The translations under genes and the position numbers were made by a program. A stretch of DNA of 64,000 bases, taken from assembly GCA_965261695.1 (NCBI GenBank), contig OZ253474.1:2046001-2110000 (forward strand), written 5' to 3'. Of the stretch, positions 8,940 through 17,284 are shown one piece after another. How positions within the stretch are numbered: the first letter of the stretch is position 1; each line of letters starts with the position of its first letter. This DNA is from Bin5 sp965261695 (lineage in GTDB: Bacteria; Chloroflexota; Anaerolineae; Caldilineales; Caldilineaceae). The notes beneath the pieces were generated by a model, which did not search any database, was not told where the DNA came from, and saw only the letters and a list, made by a program, of their open reading frames with translations.

Positions 8940-8989
8940 ACCGCAGTTCTCAGCAACACCCGCTTGCATCGGCAAGTTCCCAGGTTTTC

Positions 8990-9017
8990 ACTGAAAACTC
9001 AAAACTATAAACTGCAG
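8990..9017 (+). repeat. ACTG-heptad array 3 (four units)
   Basis: Four contiguous 7-base units (ACTGAAA, ACTCAAA, ACTATAA, ACTGCAG) end shortly before the GAAAGGAAAG ribosome site of the DUF1501 gene. The units share position and period with the other heptad arrays. Confidence 0.75.
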
Positions 9018-9037
9018 TTCCGAAAGGAAAGACAACA

Positions 9038-10171
9038 ATGGCTGACCAACACAAAGCACCCGTCCTCGTTGTCGTGCAGCTCAGCGGCGGCAACGACTTT
9101 ATGAACACCGTCGTCCCCTATACCGCCGGCATCTACTACGACTCCAGGCCGGTGGTCGGCCTCAAGGAGGATGAAGTCCTGCCCATCCACGATACGCTCG
9201 CCTGGAACCCGCACTGCGCGCCGTTGCAGGCGATGTATGATCAGGGCAACGTCGCCGTCGTGCAGGGCATTGGCTATCCCAACTCGAACCGCTCCCATTT
9301 CCGCGCCATGGACATCTGGCACACCTGCGAACCGATCGAGATCGGCACCGAAGGCTGGGGCGGACGCACCATCCGCGAGCTGGACCCGCACAGCCGCAAC
9401 GTGCTCACCGGCGTCAGTGTCGGCAAGGGGCTGCCCAGGGCCATGGCCGTGCCCGGCGTGCCCGTCACCTCCTTCGACAACCTCGACACCTATGGCCTCC
9501 TCACCGGCATCGAGGATGCCCGCCAGCGTTCGCAAGCGCTCGAAGTCTTCAAGGGCCTGTACAAGCCGCAGGTGGGCGCCGGCATCGTCATGGACTACCT
9601 CTCCCAGACCGCCCTCAACGTGATCCGCGGCTCGGATGAACTCAAAAAGGCCACGACCGGCTACAGTTCGACCGTCGAATACGCCGACAACGCCATCGCC
9701 CGCAGCCTGCGCGACGTCGCCCGCGTCCATCTGACCGGCCTCGGCACCCGCGTCTTCTACACCCAGCACGGCGGCTACGACAACCATGCCAACGAGGTGC
9801 CCGACCATCCCAAGCTGCTCCAAGACCTGAGCGGCGCCATCTCCTCCTTCTTCCAGGACCTGCGCGCCCACAACGCCTCCTCCGAGGTCACCATGCTCGT
9901 CTTCACCGAATTCGGGCGCCGCATCCGCGACAATGCCAGCGGCACCGACCACGGCTCCGGCGGCGGCGCCTTCATCATCGGCGACCGCGTCAAGGGCGGC
10001 CTCTACTCCGAATACCCGTCGCTCGACCCGGCCCGCTGGGTCCACGGCGAGGACCTGGAGCACACCATCGACTTCCGCGGCATCTACGCCACCGTATTGG
10101 AGCAGTGGATGGGCATCGATCCCACCGCCATCGTCGGCGGAAATTTCGAACAGATAAATCCGTATCAGTGA
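9038..10171 (+). CDS. DUF1501 family protein
   Basis: A 377-residue DUF1501 protein, a member of the alkaline-phosphatase/sulfatase-like superfamily. The N-terminus VLVVVQLSGGNDFMNTVVPY carries the family GGNDxLNTVxP block. Later come GYPNSNRSHFRAMDIWHT, TQHGGYDNHANE and LVFTEFGRRIRDNASGTDHGSGGGAFIIG, which hold the histidine/aspartate residues usual in this fold. Many homologues carry a Tat signal; this one does not, and begins directly at the catalytic-like domain. Start ATG 9038 has GAAAGGAAAG upstream. It is the partner of the DUF1800 gene and probably lies in one operon with it and the NHL gene. Confidence 0.93.
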   Translation: MADQHKAPVLVVVQLSGGNDFMNTVVPYTAGIYYDSRPVVGLKEDEVLPIHDTLAWNPHCAPLQAMYDQGNVAVVQGIGYPNSNRSHFRAMDIWHTCEPIEIGTEGWGGRTIRELDPHSRNVLTGVSVGKGLPRAMAVPGVPVTSFDNLDTYGLLTGIEDARQRSQALEVFKGLYKPQVGAGIVMDYLSQTALNVIRGSDELKKATTGYSSTVEYADNAIARSLRDVARVHLTGLGTRVFYTQHGGYDNHANEVPDHPKLLQDLSGAISSFFQDLRAHNASSEVTMLVFTEFGRRIRDNASGTDHGSGGGAFIIGDRVKGGLYSEYPSLDPARWVHGEDLEHTIDFRGIYATVLEQWMGIDPTAIVGGNFEQINPYQ

Positions 10172-10370
10172 CCAGTGACCAGTGACCAGTGGCCGGTGGC
10201 CGGTGACCAGTGACCAGTGACCAGTGGCCGACGAAAACCGCTGAGCCTCGCACAAACCGGCAACTGGCAACTGACCACTGACCACTGGCAACTGCCAACC
10301 GGCAACTGCCAACCGGCAACTGCCAACCGGCAACTGCCAACTGACCACTGGCAACTGGCAACTGCCGTAA
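10162..10370. repeat. ACTG-heptad arrays 4 and 5 in inverted arrangement
   Basis: From 10162 to about 10232 the units read GTGACCA/GTGGCCG, which on the minus strand are CACTGGT-type heptads. From about 10258 to 10370 they read ACTGGCA/ACTGACC/ACCGGCA on the plus strand. The two blocks are therefore head to head around a unique spacer and could fold into a long imperfect hairpin. They fill the gap between the DUF1501 and NHL genes and end before GTAAGGAG. Confidence 0.8.
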
Positions 10371-10381
10371 GGAGACATACA

Positions 10382-11392
10382 ATGGCCAGACCATACGGGC
10401 TTTTGCGGGCAGGATTCCCCTTTTACCAGACCCTGGGCATGAGGCGGCTGACCAACTTTCCCATCGACCTCGCCTTCGGCAAAGAAGATCGCCTCTATAT
10501 CCTCTGCCGCAGCGAGGGCACCGCGCTCATTCGCAAGTACAGCACAGAGGACAGGGACCTGGGCGATTTCGGCAGCTACGGCAGCGAACCGGGGCAGATG
10601 ACCTGGCCGGTCACGATCCTGGCCGACGACGAGGAGAATCTGTACTTTTCGGACGAGGCGCTGCACCGCATCACCATCATCGATAGCGAAGGCGAGCTGG
10701 TCGACAGCTGGGGAGAAGAGGGCAGCGCCGCCGGGCAGCTGCGCCGGCCCACCGGCATGGACTTCGACGCCGAGGGCAATCTCTACGTCGTCGATTCGCT
10801 CAACCACCGCCTGCAGAGGTTCACACGCGCTGGTAAACTCCTCGACCAGTGGGGCGGCTACGGCTGCGGCGAGGGCGAGTTCAACATGCCGTGGGGCATC
10901 GCCGTCGATGAACTGGGCGATGTCTACGTCGCCGACTGGCGCAACGACCGCGTGCAGAAGTTCAGCGCCGACGGCGCCTTCCTCATGGCCTTTGGCTCGC
11001 CGGGCTGCGGCGACGGTGAGTTCAACCGGCCCAGCGGCGTCGACGTCGACCTGCACGGCGACATCTACGTCGTCGACCGCGGCAACAATCGCGTTCAGCT
11101 CTTCAACGCCGAGGGGCGCTACGTGCAGCAGTTCGTGGGTGACGCCACCCTCTCGACCGTGGCGATCAGCTACATGCTCACCAACGCCTTCCCCAACCGG
11201 CTGCGCGACATGGCCAAGCTGGAGGCGCAGAAGCTCCTGCGCTGGCCGCAGTCGGTGGTTGTGAGCGAGGACGGCCTTATGTACGTGCCCGACACCGGCT
11301 CCTACCGCGTGCAGGTCTACCGCAAGCAGGCCGTCGAGTTGGACCAGTCGCAGCTCGCGCCGCCGCTGCGTGCGCCGTCGCTGGCGATTTGA
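10382..11392 (+). CDS. NHL-repeat beta-propeller protein
   Basis: A 336-residue protein made almost entirely of NHL repeats. Recurrent blocks are P(T/S)GMDFDAEGNLYVVDSLNHRLQRF, WGIAVDELGDVYVADWRNDRVQKF and PSGVDVDLHGDIYVVDRGNNRVQLF, each with the G-D-I/L-Y-V-V-D and R-V-Q-x-F marks, giving about six blades. Such propellers bind proteins, RNA or carbohydrates, and some have lyase activity; no catalytic residues can be assigned here. There is no signal peptide. The start is ATG 10382 with AAGGAG eight bases upstream; the frame stays open upstream only through the heptad array. It is probably the last gene of the DUF1800-DUF1501 unit. Confidence 0.9.
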   Translation: MARPYGLLRAGFPFYQTLGMRRLTNFPIDLAFGKEDRLYILCRSEGTALIRKYSTEDRDLGDFGSYGSEPGQMTWPVTILADDEENLYFSDEALHRITIIDSEGELVDSWGEEGSAAGQLRRPTGMDFDAEGNLYVVDSLNHRLQRFTRAGKLLDQWGGYGCGEGEFNMPWGIAVDELGDVYVADWRNDRVQKFSADGAFLMAFGSPGCGDGEFNRPSGVDVDLHGDIYVVDRGNNRVQLFNAEGRYVQQFVGDATLSTVAISYMLTNAFPNRLRDMAKLEAQKLLRWPQSVVVSEDGLMYVPDTGSYRVQVYRKQAVELDQSQLAPPLRAPSLAI

Positions 11393-11428
11393 ACGGCAGT
11401 GGCTGCTGGCCGGTGGTTAGCGCGTTCG

Positions 11429-12223
11429 CTAATCGCCGGCCGCACCGCCCTGCTCCCTGCTCGCCGGCGGTTGCACGACGTTGTAGTACCCCATATAGTC
11501 TTCGCCCTTGAGCATCAGAACGTCGATCTCCTCGCGCCTGCCCACGTCCACGAACGGCACCGTCAGCCGCGGCGTGATCCCGCAGCGCCGCGTCTCCGTC
11601 CTGTTGGCGGGCGAGTGGTGCAGCGTGCTCTCGTTGAAGAAAATGAACTGGCCCGGCCTCAGTTCGAGGTGGACCGCTTCGCTGGCGTCAAAAGTCGACG
11701 GGTCCACCCCTTTGGCGAAGACCTCCGCCTCCGGGTCCGTGATATGGGGATAGAGCCGCTTGTGGCTGCCGGGCATCACCTGCATGCAGCCGTTCGCGCG
11801 CGTCGTGTCATCGACCGCGAACCAGGCTGAGAGGATCACATTGGGCGAGGGCTGGAAGTAGGCGCAGTCCTGGTGCCAGCGCACCTCGCTGTCCCAGTCC
11901 TCCTGTTCGCTGCGCGGCCATTTGATCTGAAAGTTCGAGCGCCACATCACCAGGTGCGGGCCGAGGAGGCAGGCCGCCCGTTCCACCAGGTTCGGATTGC
12001 TGAGCAGCTCGTAGACGCAGCGATTGTCCAGGTGCCGGTTATGGAAGTAGTCCCGTTCCGCCAGCCCCTGCGCCCGCCCCGGCCCCAGGATCTCCGCATC
12101 AATCGCATCCCGCGCCGCCGCCATCTCCTCCTCCGAGACCAACGTAAACGGCCCCAGCCACCCCTGCCTGTGATAAAGCCGGACCTGGTCCTTGCTGAGT
12201 GCGTGTTGAGTGGCGATGGTCAT
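11429..12223 (-). CDS. Phytanoyl-CoA dioxygenase (PhyH) family protein
   Basis: A 264-residue 2-oxoglutarate-dependent oxygenase. The iron motif HxD is in EVRWHQDCAYFQPSPN, followed by the typical AWFAVDDTTRANGCMQVMPGSHK (cosubstrate and core barrel strands). The distal histidine is in STLHHSPANRTETRR with the following arginine for 2-oxoglutarate. The start at ATG 12223 (MTIATQHALSKDQV) is supported by AAAGGAC upstream and by the usual N-terminal pattern of a helix followed by LYHRQGW. It is convergent with the NHL gene and only distantly similar to the PhyH protein at 1.3-2.1 kb. Confidence 0.92.
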   Translation of the reverse strand: MTIATQHALSKDQVRLYHRQGWLGPFTLVSEEEMAAARDAIDAEILGPGRAQGLAERDYFHNRHLDNRCVYELLSNPNLVERAACLLGPHLVMWRSNFQIKWPRSEQEDWDSEVRWHQDCAYFQPSPNVILSAWFAVDDTTRANGCMQVMPGSHKRLYPHITDPEAEVFAKGVDPSTFDASEAVHLELRPGQFIFFNESTLHHSPANRTETRRCGITPRLTVPFVDVGRREEIDVLMLKGEDYMGYYNVVQPPASREQGGAAGD

Positions 12224-12273
12224 GGTTGTCCTTTCGCACAGTATCGGGCGGGGCAGCGAGACAGCCCGGTTCT

Positions 12274-12513
12274 TCAGGGCAGAGAAGCGTATTCGTAGAC
12301 GGGCGTCCGGATGGTGCGCACGGGAGGGCATTGGTTCCATACGGCCTGCTGCAGGCGTTCGACTGTTTCCGGGGCAAAGTAGCGCTCGCCCGTCTCGACG
12401 TTGACCCTGGCAGGCACGTTTTCAACAAGCACAAGCCGCCCGTCAATCTCTATGTGGTAGGTCACGCTCTGTTCGACCAGCGTCTCGTTCCATACTGATT
12501 CGTCAGGCATCAT
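12274..12513 (-). CDS. YgiT/MqsA-N-like protein without its zinc cysteines (copy 1)
   Basis: A 79-residue protein. The core VTYHIEIDGRLVLVENVPARV and TGERYFAPETVERLQ is the second half of the YgiT-type zinc-finger/MqsA N-domain found in antitoxins, but the four cysteines that normally hold zinc are absent (only one cysteine, near the C-terminus). It starts inside the end of the DUF4258 gene (overlap ATGATGCCTGA), so the two are translationally coupled and probably form a toxin-antitoxin-like pair. Two more copies of this gene occur at 13.6-13.9 and 16.0-16.2 kb. Whether the zinc-free form still folds and binds its partner is open. Confidence 0.75.
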   Translation of the reverse strand: MMPDESVWNETLVEQSVTYHIEIDGRLVLVENVPARVNVETGERYFAPETVERLQQAVWNQCPPVRTIRTPVYEYASLP

Positions 12514-12823
12514 CCCATCTCCTTACCTTGAAGTCGATCCATTTTGATGGATTCGGTTCATACAGGATGATGATCTTAATGTTCGGTCTCGAAGGGTAGC
12601 TGCAATGAATGTGCAGCGGCCTACGCGATGAAGTGTATCCAAGAAGCAGGCAACTGGGACCATACTTGTCATCTGGATAGTCTTCTATGACTTCGCTTAT
12701 TGTAACGGCTTCTCGAAACTCCTGAATTGTGATAACCCGCATGATGCTTTGGTCGGTGGCATGTTGTGAAAACTCGAACTGTCCGTTCTCGATTTTCCTT
12801 AGTATTGCCTCAAGGATGTCCAT
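12503..12823 (-). CDS. DUF4258 domain protein, putative toxin
   Basis: A 106-residue protein of the DUF4258 type. The N-terminal FEFSQHATDQSIMRVITIQEFREAV matches the F-(S/T)-x-H-A-x-x-R-M motif and following helix. The second half carries VIEDYPDDKYGPSCLLLGY and PLHIHCSYPSRPNIKIIILYEPNPSKW, the beta strands and Y-x-P-x-x-x-x-W ending of the family. DUF4258 genes usually precede a YgiT-type gene, as here, and are considered RelE/MqsR-like candidate toxins; activity is inferred only. Start ATG 12823 directly follows the stop of the upstream hypothetical gene. Confidence 0.82.
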   Translation of the reverse strand: MDILEAILRKIENGQFEFSQHATDQSIMRVITIQEFREAVTISEVIEDYPDDKYGPSCLLLGYTSSRRPLHIHCSYPSRPNIKIIILYEPNPSKWIDFKVRRWDDA

Positions 12824-13342
12824 TTACTGACTGAGGTCGTCGAAGACGTCGCGGGCATAGTCTCGAAGCCATGTCACCGGCTCGGAATGGGACTCGAGAA
12901 GGTCGATCAGGTCCGGGTCTTTCCACGACTCTACCGCTTGCACCACAGCATCTCGAATCTCCAACTCCTCGATTGCCAGCGCTGCGCCTACAAGCTCGGC
13001 GCGCCATCTGCTCGTGCCCGGTTCCGCTAGACGCCCAAGACAACGCAGTACGGAAGCGGCAAAACTGGGCTGGGTAACGTCCGGAGAGAAGGCTCTCAAC
13101 CAACCGAGGAGGCAGGGCTCTGTGCTGCTCTGCAAGACGGCGCCAATGATCTCTTCAGCCAGATGGTTCATCCCATCCTCAAGGGGTTCGGCCTCAAAAG
13201 AAATGCGTAGGGTTGATTCCAACTGCGCCTCCCCCGCACTCTCCGCGGCCGGCAGGTCGGATTCTGCAACGGGGACATGGACGACATCCGAAACGTTGGC
13301 GAGTACTGCATTCTCGATCCTGTCTGACGGCCTGTTCGTCAT
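12824..13342 (-). CDS. Hypothetical protein upstream of the DUF4258 pair
   Basis: A 172-residue acidic protein that I do not recognise. It reads as mostly helical, with PLEDGMNHLAEEIIGAVLQSS, LGWLRAFSPDV, SFAASVLRCLGRL and LVGAALAIEELEIRDAVVQAVESW, a pattern like short HEAT-type helical pairs. The start is taken at ATG 13342; a TTG five codons earlier is the alternative. The stop codon abuts the DUF4258 start, so it is the first gene of a three-gene unit. It could be an accessory or target-binding protein of the toxin-like pair, which is inference from position only. Confidence 0.6.
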   Translation of the reverse strand: MTNRPSDRIENAVLANVSDVVHVPVAESDLPAAESAGEAQLESTLRISFEAEPLEDGMNHLAEEIIGAVLQSSTEPCLLGWLRAFSPDVTQPSFAASVLRCLGRLAEPGTSRWRAELVGAALAIEELEIRDAVVQAVESWKDPDLIDLLESHSEPVTWLRDYARDVFDDLSQ

Positions 13343-13643
13343 AGTCGAGGTTTCCAAGAATTGTGGCCGGGAGTCTGAAAGGCTCCGCCGGTTCGGAACG
13401 GCAAATCCGTCCGCGGGCAGGTGTTCAAAGGTTTGGTGTCAGCGACGGGCCAGGGGCATCTGACTGGACGATTAGAAGAAATGTCCGCTTGCTTTCCCCC
13501 TCTATAGGACTTGGGTTGTGGCGGGCATTATACCACACGTTCGTGGGGCTTGGTGGAGGCATTGGGGTGACGGCGCACGCGATGGTCGGCTTGAAAGAGG
13601 GGCGGGGCGGTCTGAATGGTGCATACGGGTGGAACACTGTAAT

Positions 13644-13865
13644 TTACCCGTCGCCAAGTGTCCAACCCCCTGGAGTCGGCGACGGGCAATCCCACACCGC
13701 CCGTTGCAAACGTTCAACCGTTTCCGCTGCAAAGTAGCGCTCGCCCGTCCCGACGTTGACCCTCGCCGGCACGTTCTCAACCAGCAGAAGCCGCCCATCG
13801 ACCTCGATGTGGTAGGTCACGCTCTGTTCGATCAGTGTTTCGGTTGGTGGTAAGCGGTTGGTCAT
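13644..13865 (-). CDS. YgiT-like protein without zinc cysteines (copy 2, orphan)
   Basis: A 73-residue protein nearly identical in its core to the copy at 12.3 kb: TLIEQSVTYHIEVDGRLLLVENVPARVNVGTGERYFAAETVERLQRAVW. The C-terminal tail differs (CPSPTPGGWTLGDG instead of the PVRTIRTPVYEYA type), so the original end has been replaced. No DUF4258 gene precedes it; an open frame continues upstream without a recognisable domain. It sits directly downstream of the restriction-modification pair. It may be a non-functional duplicate, since the partner is missing. Confidence 0.6.
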   Translation of the reverse strand: MTNRLPPTETLIEQSVTYHIEVDGRLLLVENVPARVNVGTGERYFAAETVERLQRAVWDCPSPTPGGWTLGDG

Positions 13866-13974
13866 TGGTGACTGCAAGTGTAAAGCTAGGCTGGGGGCGC
13901 TGCTGGGGAGACTTTGGGATGAGGCGCCTCTGCAATGGAGAAGGTCACGACAAATCGAGCGGCAAGGTTCACGT

Positions 13975-14631
13975 CTAGAATCGCCGCTCAGTCCAATAAT
14001 TGATATGTCTGACAATCGGAGACTGAAGGGCTTCGTCGCTGCGCCGCCAGTCAATGGGCACTTTAACCGTACTGTCGTGCCTCTCAACTTGCTTCATAAA
14101 GGCATCCTTGATTTTGATTCCCCGATTATTGGTTCCTCTTTGGCTCTGTAGAAAATCGGGAAAGCTGGCCGTCACCTCGCTTAGGACTTCGACGGGTATA
14201 AAGAACATGCTGCCTTGGTCGCTATCCCACCAGATGCGAACCAGTAGCAAATCCGAAGTGAAGGCAAACTCCTCCAAAACCTGATCGACTGAACTGTTGT
14301 CAGAAGTCCATTTAGCCGTAACGAGCCCCCTCTTCGTGACCGTCTTGATCTCAAGGGGTTGCCCCGCAATGGATGCGTCCACCATCGACGCGCCAGGCGC
14401 GGGTAACTGCACATTGACTTCGCCTAGTTGGCTGATCAAGTAGCCAAGAATCACCCCTTCCCGCAAGACACCCACTTCTTGTCCGGTCGTTGATCGGGCC
14501 AACCCTGTGCCTATGTTCAGCCTAACCCGACTTGCTTCGGCAGCGGCTATTTCAAAAGCATGAGGCAACCCTTCGCGGAGCATGTCAACCGCGGAGTCGT
14601 TATTAAGTAGGTTCGCCAACACTGAGCTCAT
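13975..14631 (-). CDS. Type II restriction endonuclease (PD-(D/E)XK type)
   Basis: A 218-residue protein whose 5-prime end overlaps the DNA methyltransferase gene by 29 bases, a standard type II arrangement. A nuclease core is suggested by SMVDASIAGQPLEIKTVTKRG (residues about 82-102), with D, then the ExK pair in LEIKT, as in PD-(D/E)XK endonucleases. The preceding EVGVLREGVILGYLISQLGEV would supply the acidic helix residue. The overall look recalls ThaI-like enzymes, but I cannot confirm a subfamily or a recognition site. It may be moderately AT-richer than the neighbouring host-like genes, compatible with transfer. Confidence 0.7.
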   Translation of the reverse strand: MSSVLANLLNNDSAVDMLREGLPHAFEIAAAEASRVRLNIGTGLARSTTGQEVGVLREGVILGYLISQLGEVNVQLPAPGASMVDASIAGQPLEIKTVTKRGLVTAKWTSDNSSVDQVLEEFAFTSDLLLVRIWWDSDQGSMFFIPVEVLSEVTASFPDFLQSQRGTNNRGIKIKDAFMKQVERHDSTVKVPIDWRRSDEALQSPIVRHINYWTERRF

Positions 14632-15538
14632 TGCGAAAATCCAATTGCGTAGCGTTGATGCGCAGGGTCGCCCGTCTTTGGTATTCAGTGTTTATTTCGT
14701 AACCGACAAAACGTCTGCCACAGGTAATTGCTGCGACGCCGGTAGTGCCGCTGCCCATAAACGGGTCGTAGACGACCTCCTCAGCGTAGGTGTACATTTC
14801 AATGCAACGCTGGGGAAGTTCTACGGGGAACGGAGCAGGATGGCCAACCCGCTTTGCAGATTCCGCGTTCATTTGCCAAATGCTCCGCGTGTTAGCGAGG
14901 AATTCATCGCGGCCGATGGTATCACCGCGCTCGTTCACTTTGGGGCGCTGGTAGCCATCCTTACTGAACACCAGAATGTATTCATGTTGGTCCCTGATGC
15001 AGGGATTTGACGCCGACATCCAGCTACCCCAAGCAGTAGAGCTGCCAGCGCTGCTGCCTTTATCCCAGATGATTTCTCCCCGCATCAAGAAGCCGAGCCG
15101 CTCCATATCCTGAATGATATAGGCGTGTAAAGGGATGTAGGGCTTGCGGCCAATATTCGCTACATTGATGCATACCCGGCCGCCCGGCACCAGGACCCGC
15201 CGCGTCTCTTTCCACGCGCCGCGTAGCAGCTTGCGGTATTCGGACAATGACAGGTCGTCATCGTAGTCCTTGCCCACCGCATACGGGGGTGACGTCACCA
15301 TTAGGTGTACACTGCGCGGGGGTAAGCGATTGCTTTTGTCCGGCGATACGCAGGAATCCAGCAATACGCGATTCACCAACTGATCCGGCACAGGTTTCTC
15401 CGAATAGGCAGCCGGCTTGCTGTTGTATCCAGCTACATCTTTGTTGATGCGCCTTGCGTAGTAGGCCGACGAATCGTGACTACGACGCCCATTCACTCCA
15501 AATGAGGCTGTCTTGGTGCGCTTTTTCTCAGTCTTCAA
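14603..15538 (-). CDS. DNA methyltransferase (N4-cytosine/N6-adenine, beta class)
   Basis: A 311-residue methylase with the catalytic motif TSPPY at residues 82-86 near the N-terminus and the AdoMet-binding motif DPFMGSGTTGVAA near residue 265, the order that defines the beta class. The serine-containing SPPY form is most common in N4-cytosine methylases. WDKGSSAGSSTAWGSW and the HEYILVFSKDGY segment (motif VI-VIII type) lie between. The N-terminal about 60 residues are basic. It protects host DNA against the overlapping endonuclease gene that follows. A GGAGG site lies a few bases upstream of the ATG at 15538. Confidence 0.93.
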   Translation of the reverse strand: MKTEKKRTKTASFGVNGRRSHDSSAYYARRINKDVAGYNSKPAAYSEKPVPDQLVNRVLLDSCVSPDKSNRLPPRSVHLMVTSPPYAVGKDYDDDLSLSEYRKLLRGAWKETRRVLVPGGRVCINVANIGRKPYIPLHAYIIQDMERLGFLMRGEIIWDKGSSAGSSTAWGSWMSASNPCIRDQHEYILVFSKDGYQRPKVNERGDTIGRDEFLANTRSIWQMNAESAKRVGHPAPFPVELPQRCIEMYTYAEEVVYDPFMGSGTTGVAAITCGRRFVGYEINTEYQRRATLRINATQLDFRNELSVGEPT

Positions 15539-15954
15539 TGTGGAACCCTCCTAGTGGCACGATTACCAGGGAGTAAACTCACATTCAATTGTGGATCTGG
15601 TTGCCCTGCCGAAGAGGGATTTCGGCTGGCCCTGATTGCATTTTTCCCCTATACAAGAGTGGCGCCAAAATCGAATCACGTTCTTGTTAGATGAAGAAGC
15701 GCCAGAAACCAGATTGGTGATGGGCGGAGCGAAACCACTTATACGTTTAGGAAGAAATCCCTATCAACTCGGCTGCTCCTTCACAAAAAGCAGAGCACAC
15801 TTGCTTGCGACGCGTCATTCAATCAGAGCATATGTTAGCTTATATGTTCTACACCGTCAAGAACGAATCTAGCTGGATTGCGGCCCACTCAAGGAGGGTG
15901 AGAGGGTTGCTTGCAGACTGGGAACATTAGGCTGTGACGGGGCGGCCGAATCTT
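15539..15954. other. Gap without a supportable gene
   Basis: This 416-base stretch upstream of the methyltransferase holds short open frames only, none with a ribosome site and recognisable protein features. It is AT-richer than most of the window. It should carry the restriction-modification promoter, but no convincing pair of boxes was found. Confidence 0.5.
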
Positions 15955-16191
15955 TCAGAGCAAGAAAGCGTACTCATAGACCGGAGTCTGAATGGTGCGC
16001 ACGGGTGGGCATTGCTCCCACACCGCCCGTTGCAAACGTTCGACCGTATCCGCTGCTAAGTAGCGCTCGCCCGTCTAGACGTCGACCCTGGCCGGCACGT
16101 TTTCAACAAGCAGAAGCCGCCCATCGACCTCGATATGGTAAGTCACGCTCTGTTCGACCAGCGTCTGCTTCCATATTGATTCGTCAGGCAT
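15955..16191 (-). pseudogene. YgiT-like gene, copy 3, with in-frame stop
   Basis: The frame begins MPDESIWKQTLVEQSVTYHI, continues through LLLVENVPARVDV, then meets TAG where copies 1 and 2 have a sense codon, and continues in the same frame with TGERYLAADTVERLQRAVW and a C-terminus PVYEYAFLL that matches copy 1. Total length is identical to copy 1 (79 codons). A single nonsense substitution therefore broke it. It lies on the far side of the restriction-modification pair from copy 2. Confidence 0.8.
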
Positions 16192-16255
16192 TATTTGACT
16201 CTGTCTACTTAGAAGACGAAGGACAATAATGGGTTCACTTCGCACTTCCTGTTTC

Positions 16256-17284
16256 TCAGGCTCCCCACTCCCTCCTTTCAACGCCTGACGATGGCCGCGC
16301 TTCCACACCTAAACGCTGCTTGATCGCGGTTGCGAGTTGGTATCCCTTACCACCTCGGGTATTGTCGGTCACTACAAACTTTGCGTTGGTGCTCTTGACA
16401 TATTCCAGTGTCCCATCAAAGTCAGCATGATTAGACATCGCCACAGCATATGCCCGATCCGAGTACTCGATCACAGGGTTATCGGGACGTGTATAGTAGG
16501 CACTCAAGGTTATCTTGGACCCCCTTCCTAGATCGGAAGGCGCGTGATCCCCTGTTCCGTATACTTGCACGTGTCTGGCATCCCTGAGAAGATCTCTAGC
16601 CTCTGCTGAGCGATAATCGGTCAAAGGAGAAATTGTGTATCCGAACTCCCTATACACATTCGCCTCCTTAGACAGTCGACCACTAGCAATTATAGGACAA
16701 TCGATCTCGTCACTAATGATTTGAAGAGCTCGATGTAGTGTTCCTCTATGTGCCTTTATGATCACCGGTCCTCTGGCAAGGAGGCGATGTAGTAATCCGA
16801 CAAATTGTTCCTCACACGCGCCCTGAGAAAACCTCCTGATGTTGTTTGGTGTACCATATGTGCTGTCGACGACTAGCCCGTCAACCTGAATAACATCACT
16901 CAAAGGCCATTGGAAATCTCCAGAATAGCCAAGTCTCAAACCGCATTCGAGTTCAGTTAGAACCTGAACAGAACCTAACATATGCTCACTTGGCATCAGA
17001 GTAACTCTCGAATTACCGGCTTCATGGGATTGACCCTGACCCAGGGCCTTGACATTGGCTCGATAGGGCAAATCTGCATCGAATTCAGCAATCAATAACT
17101 TCAACGTTGGTTCGCTCGCAATAATCTGTTGCTGCCCTTTACTCGTCTCGAAGCTGTCCATATGGTCTATATGTATGTGTGTCTGAACGCGAACTTTAGC
17201 ACTAAGTAGAAACCCGTCGCAGACAACATTTGGGCCAAGTGACACTGCTCCTGAGGGCATCGATACGTCAATCGGATAATTCAT
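16256..17284 (-). CDS. Metallo-beta-lactamase fold nuclease, beta-CASP type
   Basis: A 342-residue protein with the zinc motif THIHIDH at residues 35-41. Later come GYSGDF (the motif III-IV aspartate), VVDSTYGTP, and a beta-CASP region that includes IIASGRLSKEANVY, ending in AYAVAMSNHADFDGTLEYV (beta-CASP histidine) and FVVTDNTRGG. This layout is that of SNM1/CPSF73/RNase J-like and archaeal-type exonuclease or endonuclease proteins acting on DNA or RNA. It overlaps the preceding gene by ATGA and is the last gene of the phosphorothioation-linked operon. Its base composition is AT-rich like the three genes before it. A role as the nuclease effector of that system is inference from position and fold. 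Confidence 0.8.
   Translation of the reverse strand: MNYPIDVSMPSGAVSLGPNVVCDGFLLSAKVRVQTHIHIDHMDSFETSKGQQQIIASEPTLKLLIAEFDADLPYRANVKALGQGQSHEAGNSRVTLMPSEHMLGSVQVLTELECGLRLGYSGDFQWPLSDVIQVDGLVVDSTYGTPNNIRRFSQGACEEQFVGLLHRLLARGPVIIKAHRGTLHRALQIISDEIDCPIIASGRLSKEANVYREFGYTISPLTDYRSAEARDLLRDARHVQVYGTGDHAPSDLGRGSKITLSAYYTRPDNPVIEYSDRAYAVAMSNHADFDGTLEYVKSTNAKFVVTDNTRGGKGYQLATAIKQRLGVEARPSSGVERREWGA

Noticed and set aside
9005..11056. Long minus-strand open frame of more than 680 codons
   Set aside because: It is antisense to the DUF1501 and NHL genes and crosses the heptad arrays; long antisense frames are normal in such GC-rich codon use.
15636..15872. 78-codon frame in the gap before the methyltransferase
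   Set aside because: No ribosome site, no family features, atypical residue composition.
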